The notes below the pieces were generated by a model. That model saw nothing but the letters and a program-made list of their open reading frames with translations. It was not told the origin of the DNA and made no database searches. Below, piece after piece: positions 19,106 to 28,383 of a stretch of 64,000 bases of DNA. A program made the translations under genes and the position numbers. The stretch comes from Avibacterium avium (GTDB taxonomy: Bacteria > Pseudomonadota > Gammaproteobacteria > Enterobacterales > Pasteurellaceae): contig NZ_UGSP01000001.1 in the NCBI RefSeq assembly GCF_900454535.1, positions 290,501 through 354,500 of the forward strand. The letters run 5' to 3'. Positions within the stretch are counted from its first letter, which is position 1, and each line of letters begins with the position of its first letter.

Positions 19106-20017
19106 TTAATTTAACCATTGTGAACGATATTCATCCGTACAGAGTATGGTTAATAGATAGTTCAGAATTTGGCTTTGTTGTTGATTTTGCCAAGCGTAGT
19201 AAACCCTCACAGGTTGTTTATGCTCAGCAATGACTTTTGTTATCACTTTGCCTGAGGTTAAAGCAGGGATTGCTATTCGTGCTGGTAAAAAGCCTATACC
19301 AACCCCTTCAGCAATCATTGAAAGTACCATTTCTAAATCAGCCACATAAAAAACTTTTTGCCCTTTCAATGCCCAAGTTTTCTTTTGTTGTAACGCTATA
19401 GATGAGTCGTGAACAACGATAGCTGGGTAGTGACGTAGTTGAGAAGCTTGTAAAATAGAGTTTTCTTTTGCCAAAGGATGACAAGGAGAGACTAAGAATA
19501 TCCATTCAATATCTCCTAAATATTCTGTACTGATATTTCCTTGATTAAATGGGGGATTCTGCGGAGCACCAATCACAATATTTGCTCTATTTTCATATAA
19601 TGCCTCCCAAGCACCGTTATAAACTTCGGTACGGATAGAAAATTCTGTGGCTGGAAATTTTTCTGAAAGCGAGGAAAGAAGTTTAGGAATTGGATCTGGA
19701 TTAACAATGTAATTGAGGGCGATTGTAAACTGTTTTTCTATGCCATTATCAATTTGTGTGGCGTTACATTGTAATTCATTTAATCCTTGTAAAATCCAGT
19801 CTCCCTTTTCTAAAATATATCTTGCTGCTGGGGTAAGTTGAATATGTCCATTAGTTCGAGAGAATAACTTAATGCCAAGATCATCTTCCATCTTCTTTGC
19901 TGTATATCCAATTGCTGATGGAACGCGATGTAACACTTTGGCAGCTTCACTAAAACTCCCTGTTTTAGCAATAACTTGTAAGATCCGAATCGTATCAGAT
20001 GATAATCCTATCGCCAT
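19106..20017 (-). CDS. LysR-family regulator, AllS-like, copy 2
   Basis: 303 residues from the ATG at 20017, which has AAGGAG eight bases upstream; a start at 20044 would place this site inside the gene. HTH at the N-terminus (AKTGSFSEAAKVLHRVPSAI), then NGIEKQFTIALNYI, EVYNGAWEALYENRANIVIG, WALKGQKVFYVADLE and EGVGIGFLPARIA. These align with copy 1 and with E. coli AllS. It is first in the ankyrin-fdrA-DUF1116-permease series and is probably its autologous activator. Confidence 0.85.
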   Translation of the reverse strand: MAIGLSSDTIRILQVIAKTGSFSEAAKVLHRVPSAIGYTAKKMEDDLGIKLFSRTNGHIQLTPAARYILEKGDWILQGLNELQCNATQIDNGIEKQFTIALNYIVNPDPIPKLLSSLSEKFPATEFSIRTEVYNGAWEALYENRANIVIGAPQNPPFNQGNISTEYLGDIEWIFLVSPCHPLAKENSILQASQLRHYPAIVVHDSSIALQQKKTWALKGQKVFYVADLEMVLSMIAEGVGIGFLPARIAIPALTSGKVITKVIAEHKQPVRVYYAWQNQQQSQILNYLLTILCTDEYRSQWLN

Positions 20018-20044
20018 AAATATTCTCCTTAAATATCTATGCAA

Positions 20045-20237
20045 AATTTAGAAAATAGTTCATTTCTAAAGACAAAAAAATCATAGCAAAAATAAAAGAG
20101 AGGTAAAGCAAAAAGAATTGAATGAGATTTGCAAGAAATTTGTTGTAGGATACTGTGTAATGAACAAAAAATAGGGACTAAAAGAAGTAAATAAGAGTAA
20201 TCAAATTATAAAAATTTAAAAAAGATAAAAATTTCAC
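20045..20237. other. Intergenic region at the island's right edge
   Basis: Very A+T-rich DNA between the divergent LysR copy 2 and recA copy 2. No ORF or strong hairpin is seen. It should contain the promoter of the second module and marks where similarity to the sequence upstream of recA copy 1 fades. Confidence 0.5.
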
Positions 20238-20267
20238 TTAATACTGTATATCAATACAGCTTATATT
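20238..20267 (+). promoter_or_regulatory. recA (right copy) promoter with LexA box
   Basis: LexA box CTGTATATCAATACAG (20244-20259) preceded by TTAATA (20238-20243) and followed by TATATT (20262-20267). Compared with the left copy the -35 changes from TTGATA to TTAATA and the spacer to TATATT is one base longer (18), predicting a weaker basal promoter with retained SOS control. Confidence 0.8.
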
Positions 20268-20329
20268 ATGCAAAGCAATTAAATCATCAAACAAACGGGG
20301 CTTTCCCATTTTTTATAGGATCAAACAAA

Positions 20330-21439
20330 ATGGCAAAAGAAGAGAAAGCCAAAAAAAGCGAGAAACCACAAATTACTACCCAAGAAGAAAAACAAAAAGC
20401 CCTTGCTGCGGCGTTAGGTCAAATTGAAAAACAATTTGGTAAAGGTTCAATTATGAAATTAGGGGAAACCCAAGATTTGGATATTGAATCTATTTCCACA
20501 GGTTCACTGGGATTAGACATTGCCTTAGGTATCGGCGGCTTACCAATGGGGCGTATTGTAGAAATTTATGGCCCAGAATCTTCAGGAAAAACTACATTAA
20601 CCCTTTCAGTTATTGCGCAAGCACAAAAATTAGGCAAAACCTGTGCCTTTATTGATGCGGAACACGCTTTAGATCCAATTTATGCGGCAAAACTTGGCGT
20701 TGATGTCAAAGAATTGCTTGTTTCTCAGCCTGACAACGGTGAAGAAGCATTAGAAATTTGTGATGCCTTAGTTCGTTCTGGCGCGATTGATGTGGTGATT
20801 GTGGACTCCGTAGCCGCCCTTACGCCAAAAGCAGAAATTGAAGGAGATATGGGTGATGCGCACGTTGGTTTACAAGCGCGTTTAATGTCTCAAGCCTTGC
20901 GTAAGCTTACCGGACAAATCAAAAACTCAAACTGCTTAGTGATTTTCATCAACCAAATTCGTATGAAAATTGGTGTAATGTTTGGTAACCCAGAAACCAC
21001 AACAGGTGGTAACGCATTGAAATTCTATTCTTCTGTGCGCTTAGATATTCGCCGTGTTGGTGCAGTGAAAAATGGTGATGAAATTATCGGCAATGAAACC
21101 CGTATGAAAGTGGTGAAAAACAAAGTTGCCCCGCCATTCCGTCAAGTTGATTTCCAAATTCTTTACGGTGAAGGCATTTCACGCAACGGCGAATTAATTG
21201 AATTGGGTGTAAAACATAAATTAGTTGATAAATCTGGTGCGTGGTTCTCTTATAACGGTGAAAAAATAGGTCAAGGCAAAGCCAATGCAATGAAATGGTT
21301 AGCTGAACACCCTGAACAAGCCGAAGAATTAGAAAATAAATTACGCGAAGAGCTTTTAGCAAATCCAGACAAATCTCTCATTGCCGATATTGAAGCGGAT
21401 CAAAATGAAGAGATCGCAGAAATGGATTCTGAATTTTAA
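20330..21439 (+). CDS. recA: Recombinase RecA, right copy
   Basis: 369 residues, full length and open, with Walker A, Walker B and L2 loop identical to the left copy. The N-terminus differs ([20 protein letters not shown] versus [20 protein letters not shown]) and one internal residue is Met instead of Val (TRMKVV). The middle of the gene carries scattered synonymous differences, while the last 240 bases are virtually identical. This suggests an allele from a related strain partly homogenised by recombination. Should be functional and LexA-controlled. Confidence 0.97.
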   Translation: MAKEEKAKKSEKPQITTQEEKQKALAAALGQIEKQFGKGSIMKLGETQDLDIESISTGSLGLDIALGIGGLPMGRIVEIYGPESSGKTTLTLSVIAQAQKLGKTCAFIDAEHALDPIYAAKLGVDVKELLVSQPDNGEEALEICDALVRSGAIDVVIVDSVAALTPKAEIEGDMGDAHVGLQARLMSQALRKLTGQIKNSNCLVIFINQIRMKIGVMFGNPETTTGGNALKFYSSVRLDIRRVGAVKNGDEIIGNETRMKVVKNKVAPPFRQVDFQILYGEGISRNGELIELGVKHKLVDKSGAWFSYNGEKIGQGKANAMKWLAEHPEQAEELENKLREELLANPDKSLIADIEADQNEEIAEMDSEF

Positions 21440-21534
21440 TCCCTTTGATTAAATCATCTATAAAAAGTGCGGTAATTTGATCTGCACCCCAAAAGTTGGA
21501 CTAAACAACCAACTGATTAAGGTGCAGATTTTTT

Positions 21535-22044
21535 ATGACTAAATATACTCAACATTTCAAACAACAAGTGCTCGACTTTTATCATCAAAATGGAAAAAAC
21601 CGTTCGCTTACTCGCCAGTATTTTCAGCTTCCTCAAAGAACGTTAACACGTTGGATTGCGAAATTTAATCATAATGGAATCAATGGATTAGCTGTGTTAG
21701 GTAAAAAACGATATTATTCTGTTGAGTTTAAATTAAAGGTTATTCAAGCTATCAAAAAAGGCCAGTGCTCCGCTGAAGCCGCCTGCTTTCGCTTTGATAT
21801 CCCCAGTTCAGGGATAATTAGCCAATGGTTGCAACGCTTTGAAAAACAAGGTATAGATGGGTTATTACTCAAACCTAAAGGTCGTCCAAGTATGAAACTC
21901 AACTCACCTAAAATGCCACCAACGCCCAAAACAGAAGAAGAACGCTTGCGTTACCGAATTTTGGAATTAGAAGCGGAGAATGCAATGCTAAAAAAGTTGC
22001 AGGAACTCAACCAACAAAAAATGCAGAAAAAGCCGTCATCGTAA
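21535..22044 (+). CDS. IS3-family transposase OrfA
   Basis: 169 residues. Two helix-turn-helix segments: [20 protein letters not shown] near the N-terminus and [20 protein letters not shown] near residue 70, followed by a leucine-zipper-like coiled coil, [20 protein letters not shown], near the C-terminus. Binds the IS ends. The slippery A AAA AAG at 21990-21996 near its end permits a -1 shift into orfB. Confidence 0.92.
   Translation: MTKYTQHFKQQVLDFYHQNGKNRSLTRQYFQLPQRTLTRWIAKFNHNGINGLAVLGKKRYYSVEFKLKVIQAIKKGQCSAEAACFRFDIPSSGIISQWLQRFEKQGIDGLLLKPKGRPSMKLNSPKMPPTPKTEEERLRYRILELEAENAMLKKLQELNQQKMQKKPSS
21990..21996 (+). promoter_or_regulatory. Programmed -1 frameshift site (A AAA AAG)
   Basis: In the orfA frame the codons read CTA AAA AAG, the canonical slippery heptamer. 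After the slip, the frame is open from 21996 (GTT GCA GGA) straight into orfB, giving the OrfAB transposase (21535-22862). Confidence 0.85.
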
Positions 22045-22067
22045 ATGCCTTACGCTCGCGTTTCCCG

Positions 22068-22862
22068 TTGGAATTGTTACTCAGGCTAATCGGATTGGCA
22101 CGCAGTTCGTTCTTTTATCATCTCAAGCCAAAGTCGGATAAAAATGTAGCGATTTCACAGAAAATAGAGGAAATTTATCGCAAAAATGACGAAAATTATG
22201 GTTATCGTCGAATTACCTTGGAATTAAGGAAATACTTGATTATCAACCACAAAAGGGTGCTAGCGATAATGCAACGTTTGGGGTTAAAAGGAAAAAGTAA
22301 GCAGAAAAAATATCGTTCTTACCAAGGCAAAGTGGGACACATTGCCGATAATCTGTTGCAACGGGATTTTACGGCAACGATGCCGAATGAGAAGTGGGTA
22401 ACGGATATCACCGAGTTCAAATGTGCGGAAGGCAAAGTGTATTTATCGCCGATTAAAGACTTGTTTAATAACGAAATTATTGCTTATGATGTGGCGAGAA
22501 GTCCGAGTTTTGAGCAGATAACCAGAATGTTGACCCAGGCGGTGAACCGATTAGCGGGGGAAAAACCGATACTGCATTCCGACCAAGGGTGGCAGTATCA
22601 AATGATGGGTTATCGGGAGATATTGAAAAAACACGGTATTACGCAAAGTATGTCGAGAAAAGGCAATTGCCTTGATAATGGTGCGATGGAAAGCTTTTTC
22701 GGGCGATTGAAGACGGAATGTTACTTTGGCAAGCGGTTTGAAACCTTTGAACAGCTTGAAAAAGTGATTCACGAGTACATTCATTACTACAATAATGAGC
22801 GTATTCAAGTGAAGCTCAAAGGACTAAGCCCTGTGGAATACAGAACTCAGTCCTTGAATTAA
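22068..22862 (+). CDS. IS3-family transposase OrfB (DDE integrase domain)
   Basis: 264 residues from the first ATG-like start; probably made mainly as the C-terminal part of an OrfAB fusion by -1 frameshifting. The retroviral integrase-type DDE core is present: Asp in KWVTDITEF, Asp in [10 protein letters not shown] and Glu in [18 protein letters not shown]. The HTH_21 region [14 protein letters not shown] precedes it. All catalytic residues are intact, so the element looks active. Confidence 0.94.
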   Translation: MELLLRLIGLARSSFFYHLKPKSDKNVAISQKIEEIYRKNDENYGYRRITLELRKYLIINHKRVLAIMQRLGLKGKSKQKKYRSYQGKVGHIADNLLQRDFTATMPNEKWVTDITEFKCAEGKVYLSPIKDLFNNEIIAYDVARSPSFEQITRMLTQAVNRLAGEKPILHSDQGWQYQMMGYREILKKHGITQSMSRKGNCLDNGAMESFFGRLKTECYFGKRFETFEQLEKVIHEYIHYYNNERIQVKLKGLSPVEYRTQSLN

Positions 22863-22948
22863 ATTAGAATATAGTCTAACTTTTTGGGGGCAGATCAATT
22901 TTTTGACCGCACTTTTTCTAACAGCAATTTAGGAATCAATGAGAAAAA

Positions 22949-23406
22949 ATGGCATCATTGGCATTAAATTATGTGGTGAATTTGCTCTCTCGCCGCGAAT
23001 ATAGTGAATATGAATTGCGTTGCAAAATGCAAGAAAAAGCCTTCACAGAAGCTGAAATTGAACAGGCTTTAGCGATTTGTCAGGAAAAAATTGGCAAAGT
23101 GATCGCCGTTTTACGGAAAACTATTTACATTACCGATCACAAAAAGGCTATGGACTGAATCGAATTAAACAAGAGCTTTTTCAACTCAAAGGTATTTCTT
23201 CAGAGATCGTAGAAGACGTATTAGCAGAAATGGACATTGATTGGTTTGAGATTGCGCATTCCGTGTTACGCAAAAAATTCCCCCATTATGCGCAAGAGCA
23301 AGATTTCAAAATGAAACAAAAAATCTGGCGCTATATGCTTTCACACGGCTTTCAAAGTGAAGAGTTTGCCGATTTAGTCGGTTCGGGCGAAAACGAGTTT
23401 TACTAA
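22949..23406 (+). pseudogene. recX: recX, right copy, frameshifted
   Basis: Same sequence as recX at 4991 except that the A7C tract of the intact gene (GGAAAAAAACTGG) is A6T here (GGAAAAAATTGG), one base shorter. The frame breaks after residue 48 and runs to a stop at 23156-23158. The rest reads in another frame from a TTG at 23077 to 23406. Other changes are mostly silent. The N-terminal 48 residues alone would not make a RecX. Confidence 0.92.
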
Positions 23407-23558
23407 GACACAACATTCATTGCCCCTTTCTTTATTTATGCTTTCCAAGGCTTTCCACAAAATATTGGCACAAATAGCCCTTTCTTCTTTGAGTGAACCC
23501 TACTCAATGATAAACTAATGCCAATTTTTGTCTTAAATAATTAATATAGGAAACAACA

Positions 23559-25274
23559 ATGCGAGCGAGTCGATATTTATTTGCTACTTTAAAAGAAACC
23601 CCGAATGATGCACAGGTGGTGAGCCATCAATTAATGTTGCGTGCTGGAATGGTGCGTCCTTTAGCGTCAGGACTTTATAACTGGTTGCCAACTGGGTTAC
23701 GCGTACTTAAAAAAGTAGAAAATATTGTGCGTGAAGAAATGAATAAAAGCGGTGCGATCGAAGTGGAAATGCCCGTTGTTCAACCAGCTGAATTATGGCA
23801 AGAATCGCAACGCTGGGAGCAATATGGCCCAGAATTATTACGCTTCCAAGATCGTGGACAACGTGATTTTGTGCTTGGTCCAACACACGAAGAAGTGATC
23901 ACCGATTTAGTCCGCCGTGAAGTGAGTTCTTATAAGCAACTTCCACTGAATTTATACCAAATTCAAACCAAATTCCGTGATGAAGTGCGCCCACGGTTTG
24001 GGGTAATGCGTGGTCGTGAATTTTTAATGAAAGATGCCTATTCTTTCCACATCACAAAAGAAAGCTTGCAAGAAACCTATGACATAATGTACCAAACTTA
24101 CAGCAATATTTTCACCCGTCTAGGCTTAGATTTCCGTGCTGTTCAGGCGGATACTGGTTCTATCGGCGGCAGCGCATCACACGAATTCCAAGTGTTAGCA
24201 CAAAGTGGCGAAGATGATATTGTGTTTTCCACAGAGTCTGATTTTGCGGCGAATATTGAACTTGCTGAAGCGGTGGCACAAGGCGAACGTGGCGCACCAA
24301 CGCAGTCAATGGAATTAGTGGATACGCCAAATGCCAAAACCATTAACGAATTGGTGGAACAATTCAATGTACCAGTAGAAAAAACCGTGAAAACCTTGAT
24401 TGTAAAAGGCGCAAATAAAGAACAACCATTAGTTGCGTTAATCATTCGTGGTGATCATAATTTGAATGAAATCAAAGCGCAAAAATTAGCGCAAGTGGCA
24501 GAACCGCTTGAATTTGCCGATGAAGCGGAAATTAAAGCAAAAATCGGTGCAGGCGTTGGCTCTCTTGGCCCTGTTAATTTGCCGATCCCAGCCATTATTG
24601 ATCGTAGCGTAGCATTAATGAGCGATTTTTCAGCGGGCGCAAACATTGATGGTAAACATTATTTCAATATCAACTGGGAACGTGATGTGCCAATGCCAGA
24701 AGTGGCGGATTTGCGCAATGTGGTAGAAGGTGATCTAAGCCCTGACGGCAAAGGTTCATTGTTAATCAAACGTGGTATTGAAGTAGGACATATTTTCCAA
24801 CTTGGCACAAAATATTCTGAAGCAATGAAAGCCACCGTACAAGGCGAAGATGGCCGCCCACAAACAATGATTATGGGTTGTTACGGTATTGGTGTGAGCC
24901 GTGTGGTTGCCGCAGCGATTGAACAAAGCCACGATGAACGCGGGATTATCTGGCCAACGGATGCGATTGCGCCATTTACCGTAGCAATCGTGCCGATGAA
25001 TATGCACAAATCTGAAAGCGTGCAAGAATTTTCCGAAAATTTATACCGCACTTTAAGCGCTGAAGGGATTGAAGTGATTTTTGATGATCGTAAAGAGCGC
25101 CCAGGGGTAATGTTTGCGGATATGGAACTCATTGGCGTGCCGCATATGTTAGTTATCGGTGAGAAAAACCTACAAAATGGCGAAATTGAATATAAAAATC
25201 GCCGAACAGGTGAAAAACAGATGATCAACAAAGATCAGTTAGTAGAATTTGTGAAGCAACAAATTAAACTTTAA
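23559..25274 (+). CDS. proS: Prolyl-tRNA synthetase
   Basis: 571 residues, the bacterial type with an editing (INS) domain inserted between catalytic motifs 2 and 3 (residues about 224-407). Charges tRNA-Pro and hydrolyses Ala-tRNA-Pro. Motif 2 [21 protein letters not shown] and motif 3 around [17 protein letters not shown] are present; the anticodon-binding domain ends the protein. This is the only full copy; the first 84 bases also occur at 5602-5685. Its upstream region is duplicated too. Confidence 0.97.
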   Translation: MRASRYLFATLKETPNDAQVVSHQLMLRAGMVRPLASGLYNWLPTGLRVLKKVENIVREEMNKSGAIEVEMPVVQPAELWQESQRWEQYGPELLRFQDRGQRDFVLGPTHEEVITDLVRREVSSYKQLPLNLYQIQTKFRDEVRPRFGVMRGREFLMKDAYSFHITKESLQETYDIMYQTYSNIFTRLGLDFRAVQADTGSIGGSASHEFQVLAQSGEDDIVFSTESDFAANIELAEAVAQGERGAPTQSMELVDTPNAKTINELVEQFNVPVEKTVKTLIVKGANKEQPLVALIIRGDHNLNEIKAQKLAQVAEPLEFADEAEIKAKIGAGVGSLGPVNLPIPAIIDRSVALMSDFSAGANIDGKHYFNINWERDVPMPEVADLRNVVEGDLSPDGKGSLLIKRGIEVGHIFQLGTKYSEAMKATVQGEDGRPQTMIMGCYGIGVSRVVAAAIEQSHDERGIIWPTDAIAPFTVAIVPMNMHKSESVQEFSENLYRTLSAEGIEVIFDDRKERPGVMFADMELIGVPHMLVIGEKNLQNGEIEYKNRRTGEKQMINKDQLVEFVKQQIKL

Positions 25275-25289
25275 TTAACGAGTATAAGA

Positions 25290-25323
25290 AAATCCCCTGA
25301 ACAAAAATTCAGGGGATTTTTTA
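25290..25323 (+). terminator. proS terminator
   Basis: AATCCCCTGAA, loop CAAAAA, TTCAGGGGATT followed by T-run. Perfect 11-bp stem. Confidence 0.9.
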
Positions 25324-25342
25324 ATTCTTCATCATTTAGTTC

Positions 25343-26167
25343 TTATCGATTCAATAACGCAAAATGCAAAAACTCGACAAAATGATCTGCCCAGTGCATT
25401 TCGTGGTGGATTTCGTTCGCCATAATGCGTAAGCGGATATGGTCTAGCGGATGCCCTGTGCGTAGCAAAGCCTGATAATAACGCAGGGTGCAATCAATGT
25501 AAGCTTGGTTCATATTAGAAATAAATTGTGAATCCATTTCATCGCCTTCATTTGTGCCAACTTGGATAAACACGCGGCTTTGTGGCTGTAAAGGGTGATG
25601 ATGAATAAAGTGCATAAACGCAGGCTCACTAAACCAAGATGCAAGGGAAAACACGCCCAAATGGCCAAAAATGTGCGGATACGCCGCGCCCATATAAGCG
25701 GTGATAATACCACCCATTGAGCTACCAGCAAGCAAGGTGGTTTCTGCATTTGGCAAAGTGCGGTAGGTTTTATCGATAAATGTTTTAACCTCATTAACCA
25801 CCCATTGCGCATATTCCGCACCACGTCCGCCCACATTGCGCACGTCATCGTTATTGCCCACATCCGTCCGCCAAGGGGCATATTCGTTCAGCCGTTCTGC
25901 CCCTGCATTATCAATACCGACAATAATGAGTTTCGGCAAATGTTGATAATGCTTAATGGTAGGGATAATTTTCCACGAATGGCCCGAATAGGATTCTTTG
26001 CTATAAAACACATTTTGCCCGTCGTGCATATAAAGCACGGGATAATGTTGCCAAGGCTCATTGTGATAATCCTTTGGCAGCAACACCCGCACGCGGCGGT
26101 GGTGCTGATAATAAGGCACATAAAGAAAATGCTCTTGCATTTCCAGATAATGATTAAACGCACTCAT
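25343..26167 (-). CDS. Esterase family alpha/beta hydrolase (Fes/YieL-like)
   Basis: 274 residues, no signal peptide, so probably cytoplasmic. PF00756-type esterase: DYHNEPWQHYPVLYMHDGQN near residue 40, nucleophile motif AGSSMGG around residue 150, and a C-terminal His in NEIHHEMHW as the likely third triad member. Related proteins include enterochelin esterases and YieL; the substrate here is unknown. The gene may be co-transcribed with gpt, which ends 48 bases upstream, though the functions are unrelated. Weak ribosome binding site. Confidence 0.8.
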   Translation of the reverse strand: MSAFNHYLEMQEHFLYVPYYQHHRRVRVLLPKDYHNEPWQHYPVLYMHDGQNVFYSKESYSGHSWKIIPTIKHYQHLPKLIIVGIDNAGAERLNEYAPWRTDVGNNDDVRNVGGRGAEYAQWVVNEVKTFIDKTYRTLPNAETTLLAGSSMGGIITAYMGAAYPHIFGHLGVFSLASWFSEPAFMHFIHHHPLQPQSRVFIQVGTNEGDEMDSQFISNMNQAYIDCTLRYYQALLRTGHPLDHIRLRIMANEIHHEMHWADHFVEFLHFALLNR

Positions 26168-26215
26168 CTTTTAACTTCTATAAAAAACGCTGGCAAGCCC
26201 AGCGTTTATCACAAA

Positions 26216-26680
26216 TTATTTTCTCGCCAATGGTGGAACGAAAGTGATGCCCATATCCCAAGGCTGTTCAATCCAAGTGTTTTGTGGAATATCGATCACA
26301 TAATCGTCCACTAAATCCGCCCCTGCCGGTTTTGCAAAAACCGTTACAAAACGGGCATTTGGATAAAGTTCACGAATGGCACGCGCTGTGTTGCCAGTAT
26401 CCACTAAATCATCGACCACGATAAAGCCTTCGCCGCCGTTAGGCACTTGCGCAGCGTGTAAAACATTTAATTCGCCTTGCTGATTATGATCGTAGCTTGC
26501 GATACACACAGTTTCAACGTGGCGAATGCTCAATTCACGCGCCAATACCGCAGCAGGAAACAATCCCCCACGGCTCACCGCAATAATGCCTTTCCATTGT
26601 GATGCTGGCAATAAACGTTCAGATAATTTGCGTGCGTGCATATGGAACATATCCCAAGTCACAACATATTTTTCACTCAT
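26216..26680 (-). CDS. gpt: Xanthine(-guanine) phosphoribosyltransferase
   Basis: 154 residues, close to E. coli Gpt (152). Salvages xanthine, guanine and hypoxanthine with PRPP to nucleoside monophosphates. The PRPP-binding motif [13 protein letters not shown] is near residue 90 and [17 protein letters not shown] near residue 40. GGTGAG precedes the ATG. Divergent from pepD. Confidence 0.94.
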   Translation of the reverse strand: MSEKYVVTWDMFHMHARKLSERLLPASQWKGIIAVSRGGLFPAAVLARELSIRHVETVCIASYDHNQQGELNVLHAAQVPNGGEGFIVVDDLVDTGNTARAIRELYPNARFVTVFAKPAGADLVDDYVIDIPQNTWIEQPWDMGITFVPPLARK

Positions 26681-26801
26681 AACTCACCTTAACTTAAGAA
26701 AGGAGCGGAAACCGCCCAATAAATAAAATTGCGTTAGGATAACTTGAAACCAATTTTTATGCTATTATTTTGATGAATTTTTTTCATTTGAGGAAAAAAC
26801 T

Positions 26802-28256
26802 ATGTCTGAAATCCAACAACTCCAACCTACCTTGTTGTGGAAATGGTTCGATCAAATCTGCGCCATTCCTCACCCTTCTTATCACGAAGAAGCACTGGCT
26901 AACTTCATCGTAAACTGGGCAAAAGAAAAACAATTTTTTGTCGAGCGCGATGAAGTCGGCAATATTTTAATTCGCAAGCCTGCAAGCGCTGGTATGGAAA
27001 ATCGCCCTACCGTGGTGCTGCAAGCTCATCTTGATATGGTGCCACAAGCCAACGAAGACACCCAACACGATTTCCAAAAAGACCCTATTCAACCTTATAT
27101 CGAGGGCGAATGGGTCACCGCCAAAGGCACAACCCTAGGGGCGGATAACGGGATTGGCCTTGCTTCTGCCCTTGCCGCATTAGAAGAGGAAAACCTTGCT
27201 CACCCAGAGTTAGAAGTCTTGCTCACAATGACCGAAGAGCAAGGAATGGAAGGGGCAATTGGTTTGCGTCCAAACTGGCTGAAAAGCCAAATTATGATCA
27301 ACACGGATACCGAAGAAAACGGCGAAATTTATATTGGCTGTGCGGGTGGCGTGAATGCTGATCTCAGTGTTCCTGTGCAAAAAATTGCCAACCCTTATGC
27401 GCATAGTTACGAGCTAGTATTAAAAGGCTTGCGTGGCGGGCATTCTGGCGTGGATATTCACACAGGACGCGTCAATGCCGTGAAAGCGCTGGTTCGTTTT
27501 CTTGCCCATCTCAAACAAGATCACCCACAAATTGATTTCGCCATTAGCCAAATTAAGGGCGGCTCAGTACGCAATGCCATTCCGCGTGAAGCCTTTGTAA
27601 CCCTATGCTTTGATGGCGATCTCGCCCCATTACAAAGTGCGGTGGAAAATTTTGAAGTTTTATTAAAAACCGAATTAGCCATTGCCGAACCCAATCTGAG
27701 TTTGTTCTTACAACCTGTTGAAAAACCAGCACATATTTTTGATAACCATTCACAAAATAACGTCATTAACCTATTTAATGCCTTACCAAACGGCGTAATT
27801 CGTTACAGTGATGCGGTAGAAAATGTAGTGGAAACCTCACTCAGTTTAGGCGTGCTAAAAACCTCAGACAACCAAGTGAACGCCACAATTTTAATTCGTT
27901 CGCTGATTGAAAGCGGCAAATATTATGTGCAAGAAATGCTGAAATCTTTGACCGCACTTTGTGGTGCAAGCGTCAATTTTGCTGGCAATTACCCAGGTTG
28001 GGAACCTCACCCAGACAGCAAAATCCTAGCCCTAACCAGCCAAATTTACGCGGATATTTTAGGCCATCAACCTGAAATAAAAGTGATTCACGCAGGGTTA
28101 GAATGTGGCTTGCTGAAAAAAATCTACCCTAATTTAGATGTCGTTTCTATCGGCCCAACTATTATTAACGCCCATTCCCCTGATGAAAAAGTGCATATCC
28201 CCGCCGTGCAAACCTACTGGCAATTACTCACCAGAATTTTGGCTGAAGTGAAGTAA
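26802..28256 (+). CDS. pepD: Aminoacyl-histidine dipeptidase (cytosol nonspecific dipeptidase, PepD)
   Basis: 484 residues, the usual size of PepD, an M20-family zinc peptidase that cleaves Xaa-His and other dipeptides in the cytoplasm. Metal ligands are visible: His in [12 protein letters not shown], Asp in [10 protein letters not shown], catalytic Glu in MTEEQGMEG, and His near the C-terminus in INAHSPDEK. The dimerisation domain starts at [14 protein letters not shown]. Good start with GAGG upstream. Confidence 0.95.
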   Translation: MSEIQQLQPTLLWKWFDQICAIPHPSYHEEALANFIVNWAKEKQFFVERDEVGNILIRKPASAGMENRPTVVLQAHLDMVPQANEDTQHDFQKDPIQPYIEGEWVTAKGTTLGADNGIGLASALAALEEENLAHPELEVLLTMTEEQGMEGAIGLRPNWLKSQIMINTDTEENGEIYIGCAGGVNADLSVPVQKIANPYAHSYELVLKGLRGGHSGVDIHTGRVNAVKALVRFLAHLKQDHPQIDFAISQIKGGSVRNAIPREAFVTLCFDGDLAPLQSAVENFEVLLKTELAIAEPNLSLFLQPVEKPAHIFDNHSQNNVINLFNALPNGVIRYSDAVENVVETSLSLGVLKTSDNQVNATILIRSLIESGKYYVQEMLKSLTALCGASVNFAGNYPGWEPHPDSKILALTSQIYADILGHQPEIKVIHAGLECGLLKKIYPNLDVVSIGPTIINAHSPDEKVHIPAVQTYWQLLTRILAEVK

Positions 28257-28269
28257 TACATTAAAACAT

Positions 28270-28310
28270 AAGTGCGGTGGAAAATTTCGAGATTTTTTAC
28301 CGCACTTTTT
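28270..28310 (+). terminator. pepD terminator from inverted uptake signals
   Basis: AAGTGCGGT and ACCGCACTTTTT separated by about 20 bases, ending in T-run, shortly after the pepD stop. Confidence 0.75.
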
Positions 28311-28326
28311 ATATATTCCAAAAATA

Positions 28327-28350
28327 AAAACCACCCGAAGGTGGTTTTTT
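28327..28350. terminator. Second terminator between pepD and the autotransporter gene
   Basis: AAAACCACC, loop CGAA, GGTGGTTTT with T-run on the plus strand and A-run on the other side; likely works in both directions for the convergent genes. Confidence 0.8.
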
Positions 28351-28383
28351 AATGTCTAGGATTAAGATATAGATTTTAACTCA

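Larger units (their letters stand above)
5686..20329. mobile_element. Inserted island carrying carbamoyl catabolism genes
   Basis: About 14.6 kb of single-copy DNA between the direct repeats of recA-recX-'proS. It contains 12 genes, nearly all on the minus strand, for amide/ureide uptake, carbamoyl transfer and carbamate kinase. No integrase, tRNA or att core is seen; the flanking homology itself explains insertion by single-crossover recombination and would allow excision by RecA. Three uptake signals (8911, 11742, 13524) indicate residence in Pasteurellaceae before acquisition. Confidence 0.75.
21478..22897 (+). mobile_element. IS3-family insertion sequence (IS150-like), 1420 bp
   Basis: Ends TGATCTGCACCCC and GGGGGCAGATCA. 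Terminal inverted repeats of about 26 bp match at nearly all positions (TGATCTGC, CCC, AAAAGTT, GACTA). Two overlapping-frame genes typical of IS3: orfA with HTH domains, orfB with the DDE integrase. It sits in the loop of the recA copy-2 terminator hairpin, moving its two uptake-signal arms (21462-21473 and 22906-22917) 1.4 kb apart. Confidence 0.93.
21475..22900 (+). repeat. 3-bp target duplication flanking the IS
   Basis: ATT at 21475-21477 and again at 22898-22900. Removing the IS and one ATT restores exactly the sequence of the left recA-recX terminator loop. Confidence 0.85.
20330..23642 (+). repeat. Right copy of recA-recX-'proS direct duplication (with IS)
   Basis: Corresponds to 3796-5685 with a 1420-bp IS and its 3-bp target duplication added. 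Similarity continues into proS as far as base 23642, where the left copy breaks off. Confidence 0.93.

Noticed and set aside
3796-23642. recA duplication as an assembly artefact
   Set aside because: Copies differ in promoter, N-terminus, scattered silent sites, an IS and a frameshift, so they are distinct sequences; long reads would still be useful.
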